Source: Acetobacter sacchari
GTDB lineage: Bacteria > Pseudomonadota > Alphaproteobacteria > Acetobacterales > Acetobacteraceae
Reading direction: 5' to 3'
DNA: 64,000 nucleotides
NCBI RefSeq assembly: GCF_017377715.1
Contig: NZ_JAFVMF010000003.1
Coordinates: 214,729-278,728 of the forward strand
A model generated the notes under the pieces. That model did no database searches. It worked only from the letters and a program-made list of their open reading frames with translations, and was not told where the DNA came from. The translations under genes were made by a program, and so were the position numbers. Below, piece by piece: positions 32,236 through 41,144 of this stretch (position 1 is its first letter; the number at the start of each line of letters is the position of its first letter).

Positions 32236-33354
32236 CTAAAAATTCGAGCGCGGCTCAATACCAAGGAAGCGGATCATGTTGTCGGGTGCGACGAAGTTGA
32301 CGCCCGTCCCCTTGCTGCCATCGCCGGCTGCCACGAGCCGGCTGAAAATCGCTGTCTTGTCCGGGTGCATGGGCGTGCCGCCCCACACTGCGTCCTGGAC
32401 GTATCGCGCGATGAACCCGGCGAGCACGTCGGCGACCTGGATGCCGATGGAGTCGTGCGAGCGTAGGAATTGCAGCTTAGCCGCTTGCGAGAATTCAAAA
32501 TCGGCTGTTTTCAAAGACAGCCTCACGCCGAACTGCGCGAGATCTTCTGCCAGCTTCTTATTGTGGAGAAGAATGTCGCCGAACTGTAACTGCTCGTCAT
32601 GAAACAGCGTCACTTCAGAAACCTGCTTCCGCGCAAACCGATTGATCCGCGCGTAGACGTTAGTGAACGAAGTTAGATTGGGTAGGACCCACAATAGTTT
32701 TCCGGCCGGATTCTTATCGGGGATCGGTAGGGCTCGTTCGACCGCCTTGACCTTCGGCAGCTTGCGGAAATCTTTCAAGCTGTCGCGAGCAAAACGAATG
32801 ATCCCTTCTGCTACCTCCGTTGGCGGCACCCTGCTTCCCTGTGCCCAGAAGATTATGCGCTTGTAGAGATCGCGTATTGCCGTGTGGTCTCTGCTTTGAC
32901 AGCATTCGGCGAAAGCGTGGACCAGTTCGGGAGGCGCGTACAAGGCCATGTAGTTGGCCATGACGCCTTTCATCCAAAAAGCGTTTGGCTGAGTGTCACA
33001 TTCCCCCACATAGGGGACGATCATTCGCTCAATAATGTTCACGACAACGAAAAAGTGCTTATCGACGATCTCGATAAATATGGGGCAATCGTGTGCTTCG
33101 AGGAGATCCAGCAGGTCGAGAACGAAACGCGGCTTATCATAGGCCTGTTTTGACTTAATCTCCGGCGCCTGGATGCGATGTTTGGTTTTGTTTGCCTCCC
33201 ATCTGTCGCCGAACTCTTGGTCGAGCGTGCAGCCAAACGCGGCTAGGGCGAACATGCGTTGTTCGGTGAAATAGGAATCGATTTTGACCGTGCTCAGGTC
33301 ACCTGTATTCCCACTCTCGTCGATGTAATATTGCTCGGCCGTCTGGTCTGCCAC
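32236..33354 (-). CDS. DUF3800 domain-containing protein
   Basis: A 372-residue protein with the DUF3800 layout: an N-terminal YYIDESGNTGD strand with acidic residues, LLDLLEAHDCPIFIEIVDK near 83 and a C-terminal SHDSIGIQVADVLAGFIARY near 315. DUF3800 proteins have an RNase H-like fold with conserved acids and may be nucleases; they are common in mobile elements and defence contexts. The start is GTG. It lies between ParB and DUF932, which are usually close together, and its codon use is less GC-rich, so it was probably inserted. Confidence 0.85.
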   Translation of the reverse strand: MADQTAEQYYIDESGNTGDLSTVKIDSYFTEQRMFALAAFGCTLDQEFGDRWEANKTKHRIQAPEIKSKQAYDKPRFVLDLLDLLEAHDCPIFIEIVDKHFFVVVNIIERMIVPYVGECDTQPNAFWMKGVMANYMALYAPPELVHAFAECCQSRDHTAIRDLYKRIIFWAQGSRVPPTEVAEGIIRFARDSLKDFRKLPKVKAVERALPIPDKNPAGKLLWVLPNLTSFTNVYARINRFARKQVSEVTLFHDEQLQFGDILLHNKKLAEDLAQFGVRLSLKTADFEFSQAAKLQFLRSHDSIGIQVADVLAGFIARYVQDAVWGGTPMHPDKTAIFSRLVAAGDGSKGTGVNFVAPDNMIRFLGIEPRSNF

Positions 33355-33460
33355 TGCCTATCCCATCAGCTTTAAGACGGCTTCGTTCCACACTATCCTT
33401 ATGAATACGCGGGCGAGATCTGAGCCACAAGGGCAGCCCACGCTGCGATGCGTCGGATAT

Positions 33461-33498
33461 GAAAGCCGGAAATGCGTAAAGCCACATCTCCGGCTTTC
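33461..33498 (-). terminator. Hairpin terminator after DUF932
   Basis: Perfect 10-bp arms gaaagccgga (33461-33470) and tccggctttc (33489-33498) begin 7 bases after the DUF932 stop. The trailing T-run on the minus strand is short. It probably ends the DUF932 transcript before the inserted DUF3800 gene. Confidence 0.55.
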
Positions 33499-33504
33499 CG
33501 GGAG

Positions 33505-34701
33505 TCAGGCCGCCCGGTGGAGCAGCTTCTTGGCCCGCGCCTCGAGATCGAGTCGCGCGTCCTGCTGGGTCTTATCCCGCGCGACCGCGGTGATGCCCTG
33601 CACAAAGTCGAACACGCTTTCGGGCTTCCGGCCTTCTTCGGCCAGCACCGTCTCGATGATCTTCGCCGTCTCGGCCTTGGAGAAGCCGCGCTTGCGCAAG
33701 AAGTCGCTGCGATCGTCGTCGGTCCGGGCCACGATCTTTTCCCTCGCCGCTCTGATGCCGTTGACGAAGGGGAACGGCGAGGAATTGGCGAAGCGGGTCA
33801 GCGCCGGCGCCGCCTCATGCGCGAAGCGGGAAGCGGCGTATTTCGAGTGGCGGATGGTGATCTCCTCGAAATCCTCGACGCCCCAGAGATTCCGGTTCTG
33901 GCAAACGGCACGGAGATAGAAGCTCGCCATGCCGAGGGTCTTCGCGCCCACCTCGGAATTCCAGCAATAGAAGCCGCGGAAGTAGAGGTCGGGCGAGCCA
34001 TCCGGCAGCCGGCCGGCCTCGATGGGGTTGAGGTCGTCGACCAGGAAGAGGAAGACGTCGCGATCGGACGCGTATAGCGTGGTCGTGTCCTGGGTGATGT
34101 CGACGCGCGGGTTGTAGATGCCCGTCGACCAGTCGAGCACGCCGGGCACCTTCCAGCGGGTATCGCCCGTGCCGTTGCCGGCGATCCGCTGCACGGCGGC
34201 GACCAGCTCGTGGTCGAAGATGCGGCCATAGTCAGGACCGGTGACGGCGCGCAGCTCGACGCGGCCATCTTCGACCTCCAACGTCTTCACCTGCTCGGCG
34301 CGATGGGAGGTCAGCCCGTATTGCAGGTTGATGCCAGCCAGCGGCGCGGGAAGCTGGCGCAGATAGGCCGCCGGCGCGCCGACCAGGCCGGCGAGCTGGC
34401 CGAAGCTCCAATGCGTCGGCGCGATCGGCGTGTCGGACCCGGGCAGCATCAGCGCCAGGCGTTCGGCATCGTCGCGGCTCGCCTCGACCCGGATCGCCGC
34501 GCTCTCGACGGTTCGGGTACGGCTCCGCTCGGTCCGGCCACGGACGGCGGCATAGAGGTCCGACAGGGACAGGTAACGCTCGTCCGCTGGCCGCGAGAAC
34601 CATTCCGACGATACGCGGCCGATCCGCTGGCCGCGGCTCACATCCACCTTGTAGCCGTCAGCGCGATCGCGAGCGGCGTCCAGAATCTCCACATGGGTCA
34701 T
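33505..34701 (-). CDS. DUF932 domain-containing protein
   Basis: A 398-residue protein of the DUF932 family, shared with plasmid-encoded proteins of phage and ICE origin. Family segments are LQYGLTSHRAEQVKTLEVED near residue 127, WSTGIYNPRVDITQDTTTLY near 191 and GFYCWNSEVGAKTLGMASFY near 246. It is a constant part of this ICE arm. The function is not established. Hairpin-rich GC sequence at 34750-34880 separates it from the next small gene. Confidence 0.9.
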   Translation of the reverse strand: MTHVEILDAARDRADGYKVDVSRGQRIGRVSSEWFSRPADERYLSLSDLYAAVRGRTERSRTRTVESAAIRVEASRDDAERLALMLPGSDTPIAPTHWSFGQLAGLVGAPAAYLRQLPAPLAGINLQYGLTSHRAEQVKTLEVEDGRVELRAVTGPDYGRIFDHELVAAVQRIAGNGTGDTRWKVPGVLDWSTGIYNPRVDITQDTTTLYASDRDVFLFLVDDLNPIEAGRLPDGSPDLYFRGFYCWNSEVGAKTLGMASFYLRAVCQNRNLWGVEDFEEITIRHSKYAASRFAHEAAPALTRFANSSPFPFVNGIRAAREKIVARTDDDRSDFLRKRGFSKAETAKIIETVLAEEGRKPESVFDFVQGITAVARDKTQQDARLDLEARAKKLLHRAA

Positions 34702-34934
34702 GGCTAGTCTCCATGACGGGCGCTGGAGGCCTCTCCTCCAATCTTCAACCCGTCACGGCGAAGCCGGTCCGTCCTCTCACTCTAAAAGGGGCGCTGCGGG
34801 GATTTCCCCGCAGAAGGGGGTGCGTCGGCGACCGCGGCGCCGACCAGGGGGAAGGCTTTCCCCTCCAGTGATCCGTTGATCCGTCGTCCCGTATCGGCGG
34901 GTTTCCGGCTTTCAGGTGAGCGCTCAGCCTCGAT

Positions 34935-35138
34935 TCACCGAGTGGTCAGGGGCTCCGGGCGATCCATCGCCTCCAGGCGCTCGGGCATGTCGAGCAGCTT
35001 GAGCGCGGCGGCGGTCAAGGCTTCAGCGATCGTCGGATAGGTTTCGGCCGAGCTGATCGAAACGCCGTCGCCCGGGAAGATTACCGTCGCTTGGAAGCCA
35101 TTGCCTTTGGGCGTGGTGGAGAGGGTGATCATCGGCAT
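34935..35138 (-). CDS. Small hypothetical protein (67 aa)
   Basis: A 67-residue product (MPMITLSTTPKGNGFQATVI) with alternating strands and a helix ending ALKLLDMPERLEAM. It is preceded by a good ggagg ribosome-binding site 7 bases before the ATG. The DUF family is not recognised. Small genes of this kind often sit beside DUF932 in related elements. Confidence 0.55.
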   Translation of the reverse strand: MPMITLSTTPKGNGFQATVIFPGDGVSISSAETYPTIAEALTAAALKLLDMPERLEAMDRPEPLTTR

Positions 35139-35357
35139 GTCCGGGCCTCCACCTGTCTCGTTTCTAGCCACCAGACTCGACGAAGGAGGCCCGCAACCTT
35201 AGCGCAATCTTCTGACCTGAGACAGCGTCGTCAAAGCTGTCCGAGCCCTCGGGCGCGGTGGGTCCCCATGACTCCCAATTTCCGGAGCCTTCGGTGTCCT
35301 GGGCATCAGGTTGCGAACTGTCAGAAAACCGCTTATTTTCCTGACAGGAAAATGGCC

Positions 35358-35951
35358 ATGTCGCGTCTGAGTGAACAGATTCTGGCATACGCGGAGAAGC
35401 AGTCCGAAGGGGCGCCTATATCCGCCAAGAGCTTGCTTCACCTCGGCAATCGCGCCGCGGTGGACCAGGCCTTGTCGCGTCTGGCCGAGCGGGGGCAGCT
35501 CATCCGCGCCGGGCGGGGGATCTACCTTCGCCCCATCACGTCTCGGTTCGGCACGCGAGCGCCCTCCGTCGAACAGGCTGTGGAGGCGCTTGCCGCCCAG
35601 CGAGGCGAGATCATTGTCTCGAATGGGGCGGCTGCGGCCAACGCCCTTGGTCTGACGACGCAGGTGCCGGTTCGGTCGGTCTATCTAACTTCGGGCCGCA
35701 GCCGCAAGATGAGCCTTGGCAAGCAGGTCGTGGAACTGCGCCACGCGCCACGCTGGCAGTTGACCTTGGGAAGCCGGCCAGCGGGCGAAGCGGTGCGCGC
35801 GCTCGCGTGGCTAGGCCCCGACAAAGCCGAGGAAGCGCTCATGACGCTGAAGCGGAAGATGCCGCCAGGCGTCTTTGGCGAGTTAGTGGCCACCGCGCCG
35901 CAGCTTCCGACTTGGCTCGCGAGGAGCGTGGGAAAGGCTGCCTATGGCTGA
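35358..35951 (+). CDS. DUF6088 / AbiEi-type antitoxin (orphan)
   Basis: A 197-residue protein of the DUF6088 type: an N-terminal winged helix (ISAKSLLHLGNRAAVDQALS, RAGRGIYLRP) and a C-terminal domain with SNGAAAANALGLTTQVP. This is the transcriptional antitoxin layout of AbiE-type systems. A second ATG 6 bases upstream has worse ribosome-binding spacing. The toxin gene that should follow starts 8 bases before its stop but is cut short, so the antitoxin is orphaned. Confidence 0.85.
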   Translation: MSRLSEQILAYAEKQSEGAPISAKSLLHLGNRAAVDQALSRLAERGQLIRAGRGIYLRPITSRFGTRAPSVEQAVEALAAQRGEIIVSNGAAAANALGLTTQVPVRSVYLTSGRSRKMSLGKQVVELRHAPRWQLTLGSRPAGEAVRALAWLGPDKAEEALMTLKRKMPPGVFGELVATAPQLPTWLARSVGKAAYG

Positions 35952-36054
35952 CGCCTTTCTTTCCCTGACGGTCGAGGACCGCCGTGAGGCCCTGCGCGTC
36001 GCCGCCGATCGATCCGGGCGCCCGGCGTACCTTTTGAATGCGATTAGATCGTGA
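35944..36054 (+). pseudogene. Truncated AbiEii-like nucleotidyltransferase toxin
   Basis: A 36-codon frame (MADAFLSLTVEDRREALRVA, then a GRPAYLL segment) matches the typical start of AbiEii toxins, which normally continue with an EKDxWVVW-like segment. Homology ends at about 36036, and the frame stops at 36052-36054. The Cap3 stop of the CBASS operon lies at 36044. The toxin has lost its whole catalytic domain, most simply because the CBASS module was inserted here. Confidence 0.7.
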
Positions 36055-36502
36055 GCTCGACGTTGGCGGGCGCGGCGCGCCGTACGAACATATAGGCGGC
36101 GGCCTCAAGGTGGAGAAAGTACCGCAGCCGGACGATCAGCAGCGCTGAGAAATCGATGTCCCGCTCGCCGTTGACTAGGCTCTGCATCGAGATGACGTCC
36201 TCGTGGCTCGGCTGGACCGGAAAGCTGGGGTGGGAGTGCCACTCGCCCAGATAGTTGAAGCGTTTGAAATCGGAGCCGGTCTTTCGAAAGAAGATGTCGA
36301 GCGCTTGCGCATGATGGTCGGGACTGCGGACGAAATGCGCAGCCGTCCCGGTCGTTTCGTCGACCGAGAAGTCGACGATGCGGAAGTGATCTGGTGCGAC
36401 TTGCTCTCCCATGAGGATGCCGCCGATCTCACGCCGGCCGGCCCCTCGCAGGCATTTGCGAAGCTGCGCCCGCTGGTCATTCGGAAGGCTGATCGTGACC
36501 AT
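36044..36502 (-). CDS. cap3: CBASS Cap3, JAB/MPN-family isopeptidase
   Basis: A 152-residue metalloprotease with a complete JAMM motif: Glu33 in GGILMGE, His89 and His91 in EWHSHP, Ser99 and Asp102. In type II CBASS, Cap3 removes or trims the CD-NTase conjugate formed by Cap2. The start at 36502 is chosen because the domain begins there. It overlaps the Cap2 gene by 26 bases in the same operon. Confidence 0.92.
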   Translation of the reverse strand: MVTISLPNDQRAQLRKCLRGAGRREIGGILMGEQVAPDHFRIVDFSVDETTGTAAHFVRSPDHHAQALDIFFRKTGSDFKRFNYLGEWHSHPSFPVQPSHEDVISMQSLVNGERDIDFSALLIVRLRYFLHLEAAAYMFVRRAAPANVELTI

Positions 36503-38201
36503 CGAACGCCGAGGGCAAGAGTTCGCGCAAGAGCGCAAGGCTGTCTGCGACAGAAGCGGGGTCCTGTTCGGCTTTCCAGGGGGCCGAGCCGGCGAGTTCG
36601 ATAGGCCATGTCTCAAACGGCTGGGAGAAAATCCAGGCCTTGCGCAAGCCGATCGCATAGGCAGGCGCCGGAAACGCACTGTCCTCCGGCAGGGTGAGCA
36701 CATCGGTCGCCAGACGCGCGAGGTGACCTGCGATGATGGAAACTTCGGCGTCGTCAGCGACAAGCGGTCCGGCGCTCCCGGCTGCCGCTTCATAGGGGGC
36801 CGCCAAGCCGGCGAGCGGCGCGGGGACGCCATGCGCATTGCACCAGGCGTTGATCTGGTTGCGGGCGGCCTGGGGCTCCGGCTCATGGCCTGATCGAACA
36901 CGCGCCACAAGGCCGCCGATGCCCCCGGCGAACACCTCGCCCCAGACGAGTGGCTTCAGGCTCTCCTTCGCGACCGCGGCGCAGAAGTTGAAGCAATGCG
37001 CGTCGGCGGTGGCGTCGATGATAAGGTCGCAGGCGCGCAACGCCGACATCACCGAGTCCGTGGAATCGGCGCTTTCCTGGCCGCCCAGCGCGACACGCCG
37101 CACCGTGACGTCGATCGTGCCGGCAATCTCGATGAGGCGGCTGCGGATCGCGTCGGCCTTGTGCACGCCGGCCGCGGCGGCGCCGAGTTCGTTGCGCACC
37201 AGATTCTCGGCGAAGAAGACGTCATCGTCGACCAGCGTGAACGTCCGCACGCCGGCGCGCGCCAGCATCGCGGCGAGCTTGGAGCCAAGCGAGCCGCATC
37301 CAACGATGCCGACGCTTTCTCCGGCGAGGACAGCGTAGTCGTCCGGGAGCCGGCCACCGGTGGCGATCTTCAGTAGTCGCGAGCGCCCGAAGACGCGCTT
37401 CTGCCCGGCGTCATAGGCATAGAAATGTGCGGTCCCGGTCGCGGACGCCAGCACCAGGTCCATTTCTCCGCTGGCGGCGAGCGCAGCCTCGCGAAGCACT
37501 CCGAGGCCAAGCGCTCCGAGCAGGTCGGCGATACCGGTTTGCGTGGCCGCGGGCATCGCCGTCCCTTCGGGCAGCCGAATGGCCTGGCCGCGCTTCGTCG
37601 TCTCCCGAATCCCGGCCGGCCATGCACGGCCATCGGTGACGCCGTCAATCTCTGCGATCGTCACCGTAAAGGTATCGGCGTAATATTTCTCTGCAATGCC
37701 GATCTCGACCGACTGACCGGGTGCGATCGCCTTCAGGCGCTCTTCCATTTGCCGCGTCAGCAGGAACCGGAAATAGGAGCCGCGCACGCTTTGGCCGAGC
37801 GAAACGGCGTGCGCCGAGGGCAGTTCGGGACCATCGACATCGCGTTCACCGGCGATCAGACGATGCGCGCTCTCGATCATCATCGCCCCGGTGATCGACG
37901 TCTCCCAATTGTCGGCACGATATTCCAGGCAGAGATTTCCGCCCGTCCCATATTGGTGGCTCGACAGACGACTACCGTCGCGGGGAAGTACGATGGGTGG
38001 GGAATTGGGGTGGAATTCCCCATAGGTCATCGTCAGCGGAACGCTGTCGCCATCATGCTCGATCTCGAAGTCGACCGCGAGCGCAGCGCCATTCGAGAGA
38101 TGCCACCGCACGCCCTTGAGCCAGGCGACCCGCTCCGCAAGGTCAGCGACGCCCTGACGTTCGGATCGCGCGCGAGTCGGATTTTCGAGCCACCAAATCA
38201 T
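36477..38201 (-). CDS. cap2: CBASS Cap2, fused E2-E1 conjugating enzyme
   Basis: A 574-residue protein. The N-terminal third is an E2-like domain with the likely catalytic Cys91 in GNLCLEYRADNW. From about residue 290 an E1/ThiF domain follows with GIVGCGSLGSKLA near 297 and TLVDDDVFFAENLVRNEL after it. In type II CBASS, Cap2 joins the CD-NTase C-terminus to a target to prime signalling. The ATG overlaps the CD-NTase stop by 4 bases. A long frame upstream, antisense-like and Arg-rich, was rejected. Confidence 0.92.
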   Translation of the reverse strand: MIWWLENPTRARSERQGVADLAERVAWLKGVRWHLSNGAALAVDFEIEHDGDSVPLTMTYGEFHPNSPPIVLPRDGSRLSSHQYGTGGNLCLEYRADNWETSITGAMMIESAHRLIAGERDVDGPELPSAHAVSLGQSVRGSYFRFLLTRQMEERLKAIAPGQSVEIGIAEKYYADTFTVTIAEIDGVTDGRAWPAGIRETTKRGQAIRLPEGTAMPAATQTGIADLLGALGLGVLREAALAASGEMDLVLASATGTAHFYAYDAGQKRVFGRSRLLKIATGGRLPDDYAVLAGESVGIVGCGSLGSKLAAMLARAGVRTFTLVDDDVFFAENLVRNELGAAAAGVHKADAIRSRLIEIAGTIDVTVRRVALGGQESADSTDSVMSALRACDLIIDATADAHCFNFCAAVAKESLKPLVWGEVFAGGIGGLVARVRSGHEPEPQAARNQINAWCNAHGVPAPLAGLAAPYEAAAGSAGPLVADDAEVSIIAGHLARLATDVLTLPEDSAFPAPAYAIGLRKAWIFSQPFETWPIELAGSAPWKAEQDPASVADSLALLRELLPSAFDGHDQPSE

Positions 38202-39418
38202 TCGGCGCCGCCGAACCCCTGTGGCTTGGTCGGGACCCGGCTCCTGTCCGGAAAGGAAAGACCTCCGGCCACCGGCGCCACCGAGGCGGTTTTGAGCAGC
38301 GGGGATCGCGCCGGCGGCGAACGGCGGTGGGCCGCGCGGTCGGCGAGCGATCCGCCGACGCCGCGTCCGACGGTCTCGGTGATCACTCTCCTGTCGCTCG
38401 ACCGGGCTGCCTCGGCGAATTCCGTCCTGGCCTTTTGGAGCCACTCGTAGAAAGCGGTCGCCCGCTTGGGATGCTCGGCCCATTTGTCGGCGAAGTTTTC
38501 GAGCGGGTCGGTCGGATTCGGGATCCAGTAGCGGTTGTTGTGCCACAGGATATGCTGGTCCATGCCCGCGAGAATAACGGCGAGCGCTTCGCCGATCGTC
38601 TCTTCGCCGTTATAGGCGTGAGCCGCGAGGGTGGTGATGATGACCGAGATCGGCCGCTCGTCGCCACGGTGCTCGAAGGTATGGTCGCGGTGACGCTTCA
38701 GGATCATGATCGCGGCCTGAAGCGGCGTTCGGACCTTATAGTCCGGGATATCCTCGACGCTCGCCCTCATGCTCTCGGCGAGCACGCGCTTGCGCCGTTC
38801 GAGCGCGGTTGCCATCCGGCTCTTGAACCACTCGCAGTAGCCTTTGGGGTTTGAGCGCGGCCAATCATCGGTAACGATGGTGTAGGTCGGCGCCTCCTTG
38901 TCGGTGATGGCGATGGCGGTGAGCGTCCATCGCGCGTCATAGCCGCGAGATTCCAGGAGGAGGCGGGCGGCTTGCCCGTTCGGAAGCGCGGGTACGATAT
39001 CCATATGGAATTGGGCGCCATCGGCGTAGTCGAGCACCCAGCAACGGCGACCCTCGCGAAGCGGCTTATTCATGTTCTGGGCGCGTCGGTAGGCCTCGAT
39101 CTCGGCGCCCAGCAGCGCCTTAAGTTGCCGTTGCGTCAGCGAGGTCTTGCCCAGATTCTGCAGTTCGCAAACGGAATCGACGTCATATTCCTCGGCCTCG
39201 TTCAAAGGCCGGATCGTCGTGCCGAGGCGAAAAGACCCCTGGACGTAGACCTTGGGTCCGTACTGTCGGACGGTTGAGGCGTCGCGGTGCAGCCAGTCGC
39301 CTAGTGACTTGTAACTCCGGTCGGCCTGCTCATACCGGCTTGGCGGCACGCTCAGTTCTTCGGCAAGATCCTCGAGGAATTCCTCGCTCTCGCGGGTGCG
39401 CGTCTGCTTTTCCACCAT
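38198..39418 (-). CDS. CBASS CD-NTase (cyclic oligonucleotide synthase)
   Basis: A 406-residue nucleotidyltransferase with the GS motif (G61-S62 in VQGSFRLGTT), Asp79 and Asp81 in EEYDVDSV and a third acid, Asp140, in FHMDIVPA. These are the three catalytic acids of DncV/OAS-like enzymes. The C-terminus ends GFGGAE, with a Gly-Gly pair near the end, as expected of a protein whose C-terminus is handled by Cap2 and Cap3. The clade cannot be fixed by eye. First gene of the minus-strand CBASS operon. Confidence 0.9.
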   Translation of the reverse strand: MVEKQTRTRESEEFLEDLAEELSVPPSRYEQADRSYKSLGDWLHRDASTVRQYGPKVYVQGSFRLGTTIRPLNEAEEYDVDSVCELQNLGKTSLTQRQLKALLGAEIEAYRRAQNMNKPLREGRRCWVLDYADGAQFHMDIVPALPNGQAARLLLESRGYDARWTLTAIAITDKEAPTYTIVTDDWPRSNPKGYCEWFKSRMATALERRKRVLAESMRASVEDIPDYKVRTPLQAAIMILKRHRDHTFEHRGDERPISVIITTLAAHAYNGEETIGEALAVILAGMDQHILWHNNRYWIPNPTDPLENFADKWAEHPKRATAFYEWLQKARTEFAEAARSSDRRVITETVGRGVGGSLADRAAHRRSPPARSPLLKTASVAPVAGGLSFPDRSRVPTKPQGFGGAE

Positions 39419-39525
39419 AGACCTCCAAGGTGAAGCCCACGGTCCGCGTGTGGATGATCGAACTGCGCGGTTGAGCTTTGGGGATAAAACGTGAACACTA
39501 TAGCGAATCGGGGCGAAACACCATC
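39419..39525. promoter_or_regulatory. Divergent promoter region of the CBASS system
   Basis: This 107-base interval must carry promoters for both the synthase operon (minus) and the effector (plus). On the plus strand ttgagc (39471) and an AT-rich tatagc element about 20 bases later are present, and a purine-rich cctccaagg lies just before the CD-NTase start on the minus strand. No firm hexamer pair can be given. Confidence 0.45.
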
Positions 39526-40659
39526 ATGGCAAAAACGCAAATCCCACAGAAAATTCAGGTCGCCCTCTGGACCAAGGCAGCCGGGCGCTGCGAATACCGC
39601 GGGTGCAACGAGGAACTTGTCGGCGACCTGATCGCCGGCCGCGAGGATGGGAAGTTCGGCTTCATCGCGCACATTGTTGCCGACAGTGCCGACGGCCCGC
39701 GCGGCGATGCAGTTCGCTCGCCCGCGCTCGCCAAAGACCTGAGCAATCTCATGCTGCTCTGTGCGAAGCATCATAAGGGCGTAGACGTCGATTATCTCGC
39801 GGATCATCCCGAGGCCTTCCTGCTTGAGATGAAGGCGGAGCACGAGGACCGGATCGCCATCGTGACGGGAATGGCGCAGGAGCGCGCCGCACACGTCCTT
39901 CGGTTCGCGGCGGATATCGGACAGCGCGATGCCCTAGTATCGACGCGATCGATCTTCATGGCGATGCCGCCCGACAGGCACCCTGCCGAGGGCCGAACGA
40001 TCGATATCGAGTTGGTCGGATGTGACTATGCCGATCATGAAGCGAATTACTGGTCCGTCCAGCAGGAGAATCTGCGCCGCGTATTCGCGCGCAAGGTGAA
40101 AGAGCGCATCGAGCAAAAGGAGATAAAGCAGCTCAGCGTGTTCGCACTGGCGCCGCAGCCGCTGTTAATCGAGCTTGGGCATCTGCTGGGGGATATCGTC
40201 CCGGTCACGGTTCATCAGCGATATCGCGAGCCGCCAACATGGCGCTGGCAAGCTGACCAGCCCGCGATCACCTTTCAGGCTGGCGACTATTCCGGGTCAC
40301 CGAAGGCGGCGGTCGCGCTGAAGCTCGCGCTTAGCGCAACCGTTACAGACGAACGGATTCGCGCGGTGCTCGGCGACGATGTTGCCATCTGGTCGCTGAC
40401 GGCCGAAAATCCGCACAACGACATCATGCGCCGCCCGGACGACCTGGTGGAATTCAAGCGCCAGCTTCGACGTCTGCTCGATCGCATCAAGGCCTTTCAC
40501 GGCGAGGATGCCGTCATCAACGTGTTTCCCGCGTTGCCGAATTCAGCGGCGGTCGAAGTCGGGCGCGTGCGGATGCCGAAGGCCGATTTGCCCATGCAGA
40601 TCTATGACCAGAATCGGACCGTCGGCGGCTTCATTCCGACCTTGAAAATCACGAGCTGA
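39526..40659 (+). CDS. cap5: CBASS effector Cap5 (HNH nuclease with SAVED domain)
   Basis: A 377-residue effector. The N-terminal HNH nuclease has Cys22 and Cys27, His49 in FIAHIVAD and [14 protein letters not shown] near 74-87. The C-terminal half is a SAVED ligand-binding domain ([25 protein letters not shown] near 208, [15 protein letters not shown]). SAVED domains bind the cyclic nucleotide made by the synthase and turn on DNA degradation. It is divergent from the CD-NTase gene, while in most systems it lies in the same operon. Confidence 0.92.
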   Translation: MAKTQIPQKIQVALWTKAAGRCEYRGCNEELVGDLIAGREDGKFGFIAHIVADSADGPRGDAVRSPALAKDLSNLMLLCAKHHKGVDVDYLADHPEAFLLEMKAEHEDRIAIVTGMAQERAAHVLRFAADIGQRDALVSTRSIFMAMPPDRHPAEGRTIDIELVGCDYADHEANYWSVQQENLRRVFARKVKERIEQKEIKQLSVFALAPQPLLIELGHLLGDIVPVTVHQRYREPPTWRWQADQPAITFQAGDYSGSPKAAVALKLALSATVTDERIRAVLGDDVAIWSLTAENPHNDIMRRPDDLVEFKRQLRRLLDRIKAFHGEDAVINVFPALPNSAAVEVGRVRMPKADLPMQIYDQNRTVGGFIPTLKITS

Positions 40660-40806
40660 CGGCGACGCGATGCTCCGGTGATCTGTTGCTGGAAACAGCG
40701 CCGGCCGGACTTGGCCCGCACAGCGTAATGTGTCCTGCTCGGGGCACGACCAACGGTGACGTTCCTTATTCGTTCTTCAGCGCGAACCCGCCCTTGAAAA
40801 AACCGG

Positions 40807-40824
40807 CCAATGGCCGTACATTGG
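40807..40824. promoter_or_regulatory. Operator-like palindrome upstream of the RHH antitoxin
   Basis: The arms ccaatg and cattgg are perfect with 6 bases between them, 15 bases before the antitoxin start. Placement and length fit an RHH-antitoxin autoregulatory operator. The rest of 40660-40838 shows no gene. Confidence 0.5.
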
Positions 40825-40838
40825 CGGTGGAGGTTACC

Positions 40839-41141
40839 ATGCCGAATGCAGCATCTAAGACGACTGGCTCGCGCACGCGAGCGGAGCGTCTGGAGACGCG
40901 CGTCACCGCCGAGCAAAAAAACCTGATTGAACGGGCCGCTGCTTTGCAAGGGCGGAGCGTGACCGATTTCGTTCTGAGCAGCGTCCAGGACGCGGCGCGG
41001 CGGGCCATTGAGGAACATAGCCAGCTCGCGCTTTCTGTCCGCGACAGCGAGGCCTTCGTGGATGCTTTAATCAATCCCCGGCCGGTCAATGACCGTCTGC
41101 GGGATACTGTACGCCGCTATCGCGAGCGTACCGGCGTCTAA
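40839..41141 (+). CDS. DUF1778 (TacA-type) RHH antitoxin
   Basis: A 100-residue antitoxin: ribbon-helix-helix N-terminal half (RLETRVTAEQKNLIERAA, GRSVTDFVLSSVQDAA) and a C-terminal tail that would cover the toxin. The start at 40839 has ggagg 6 bases upstream; an open stretch before it is not the gene. The GNAT toxin follows after 3 bases. Confidence 0.9.
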   Translation: MPNAASKTTGSRTRAERLETRVTAEQKNLIERAAALQGRSVTDFVLSSVQDAARRAIEEHSQLALSVRDSEAFVDALINPRPVNDRLRDTVRRYRERTGV

Positions 41142-41144
41142 GGC

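Noticed and set aside
36503..36910. Longer N-terminus for Cap3 and, at 38202-38546, for Cap2
   Set aside because: Both extensions run through the neighbouring CBASS gene in another frame and are low-complexity Arg/Pro sequence.
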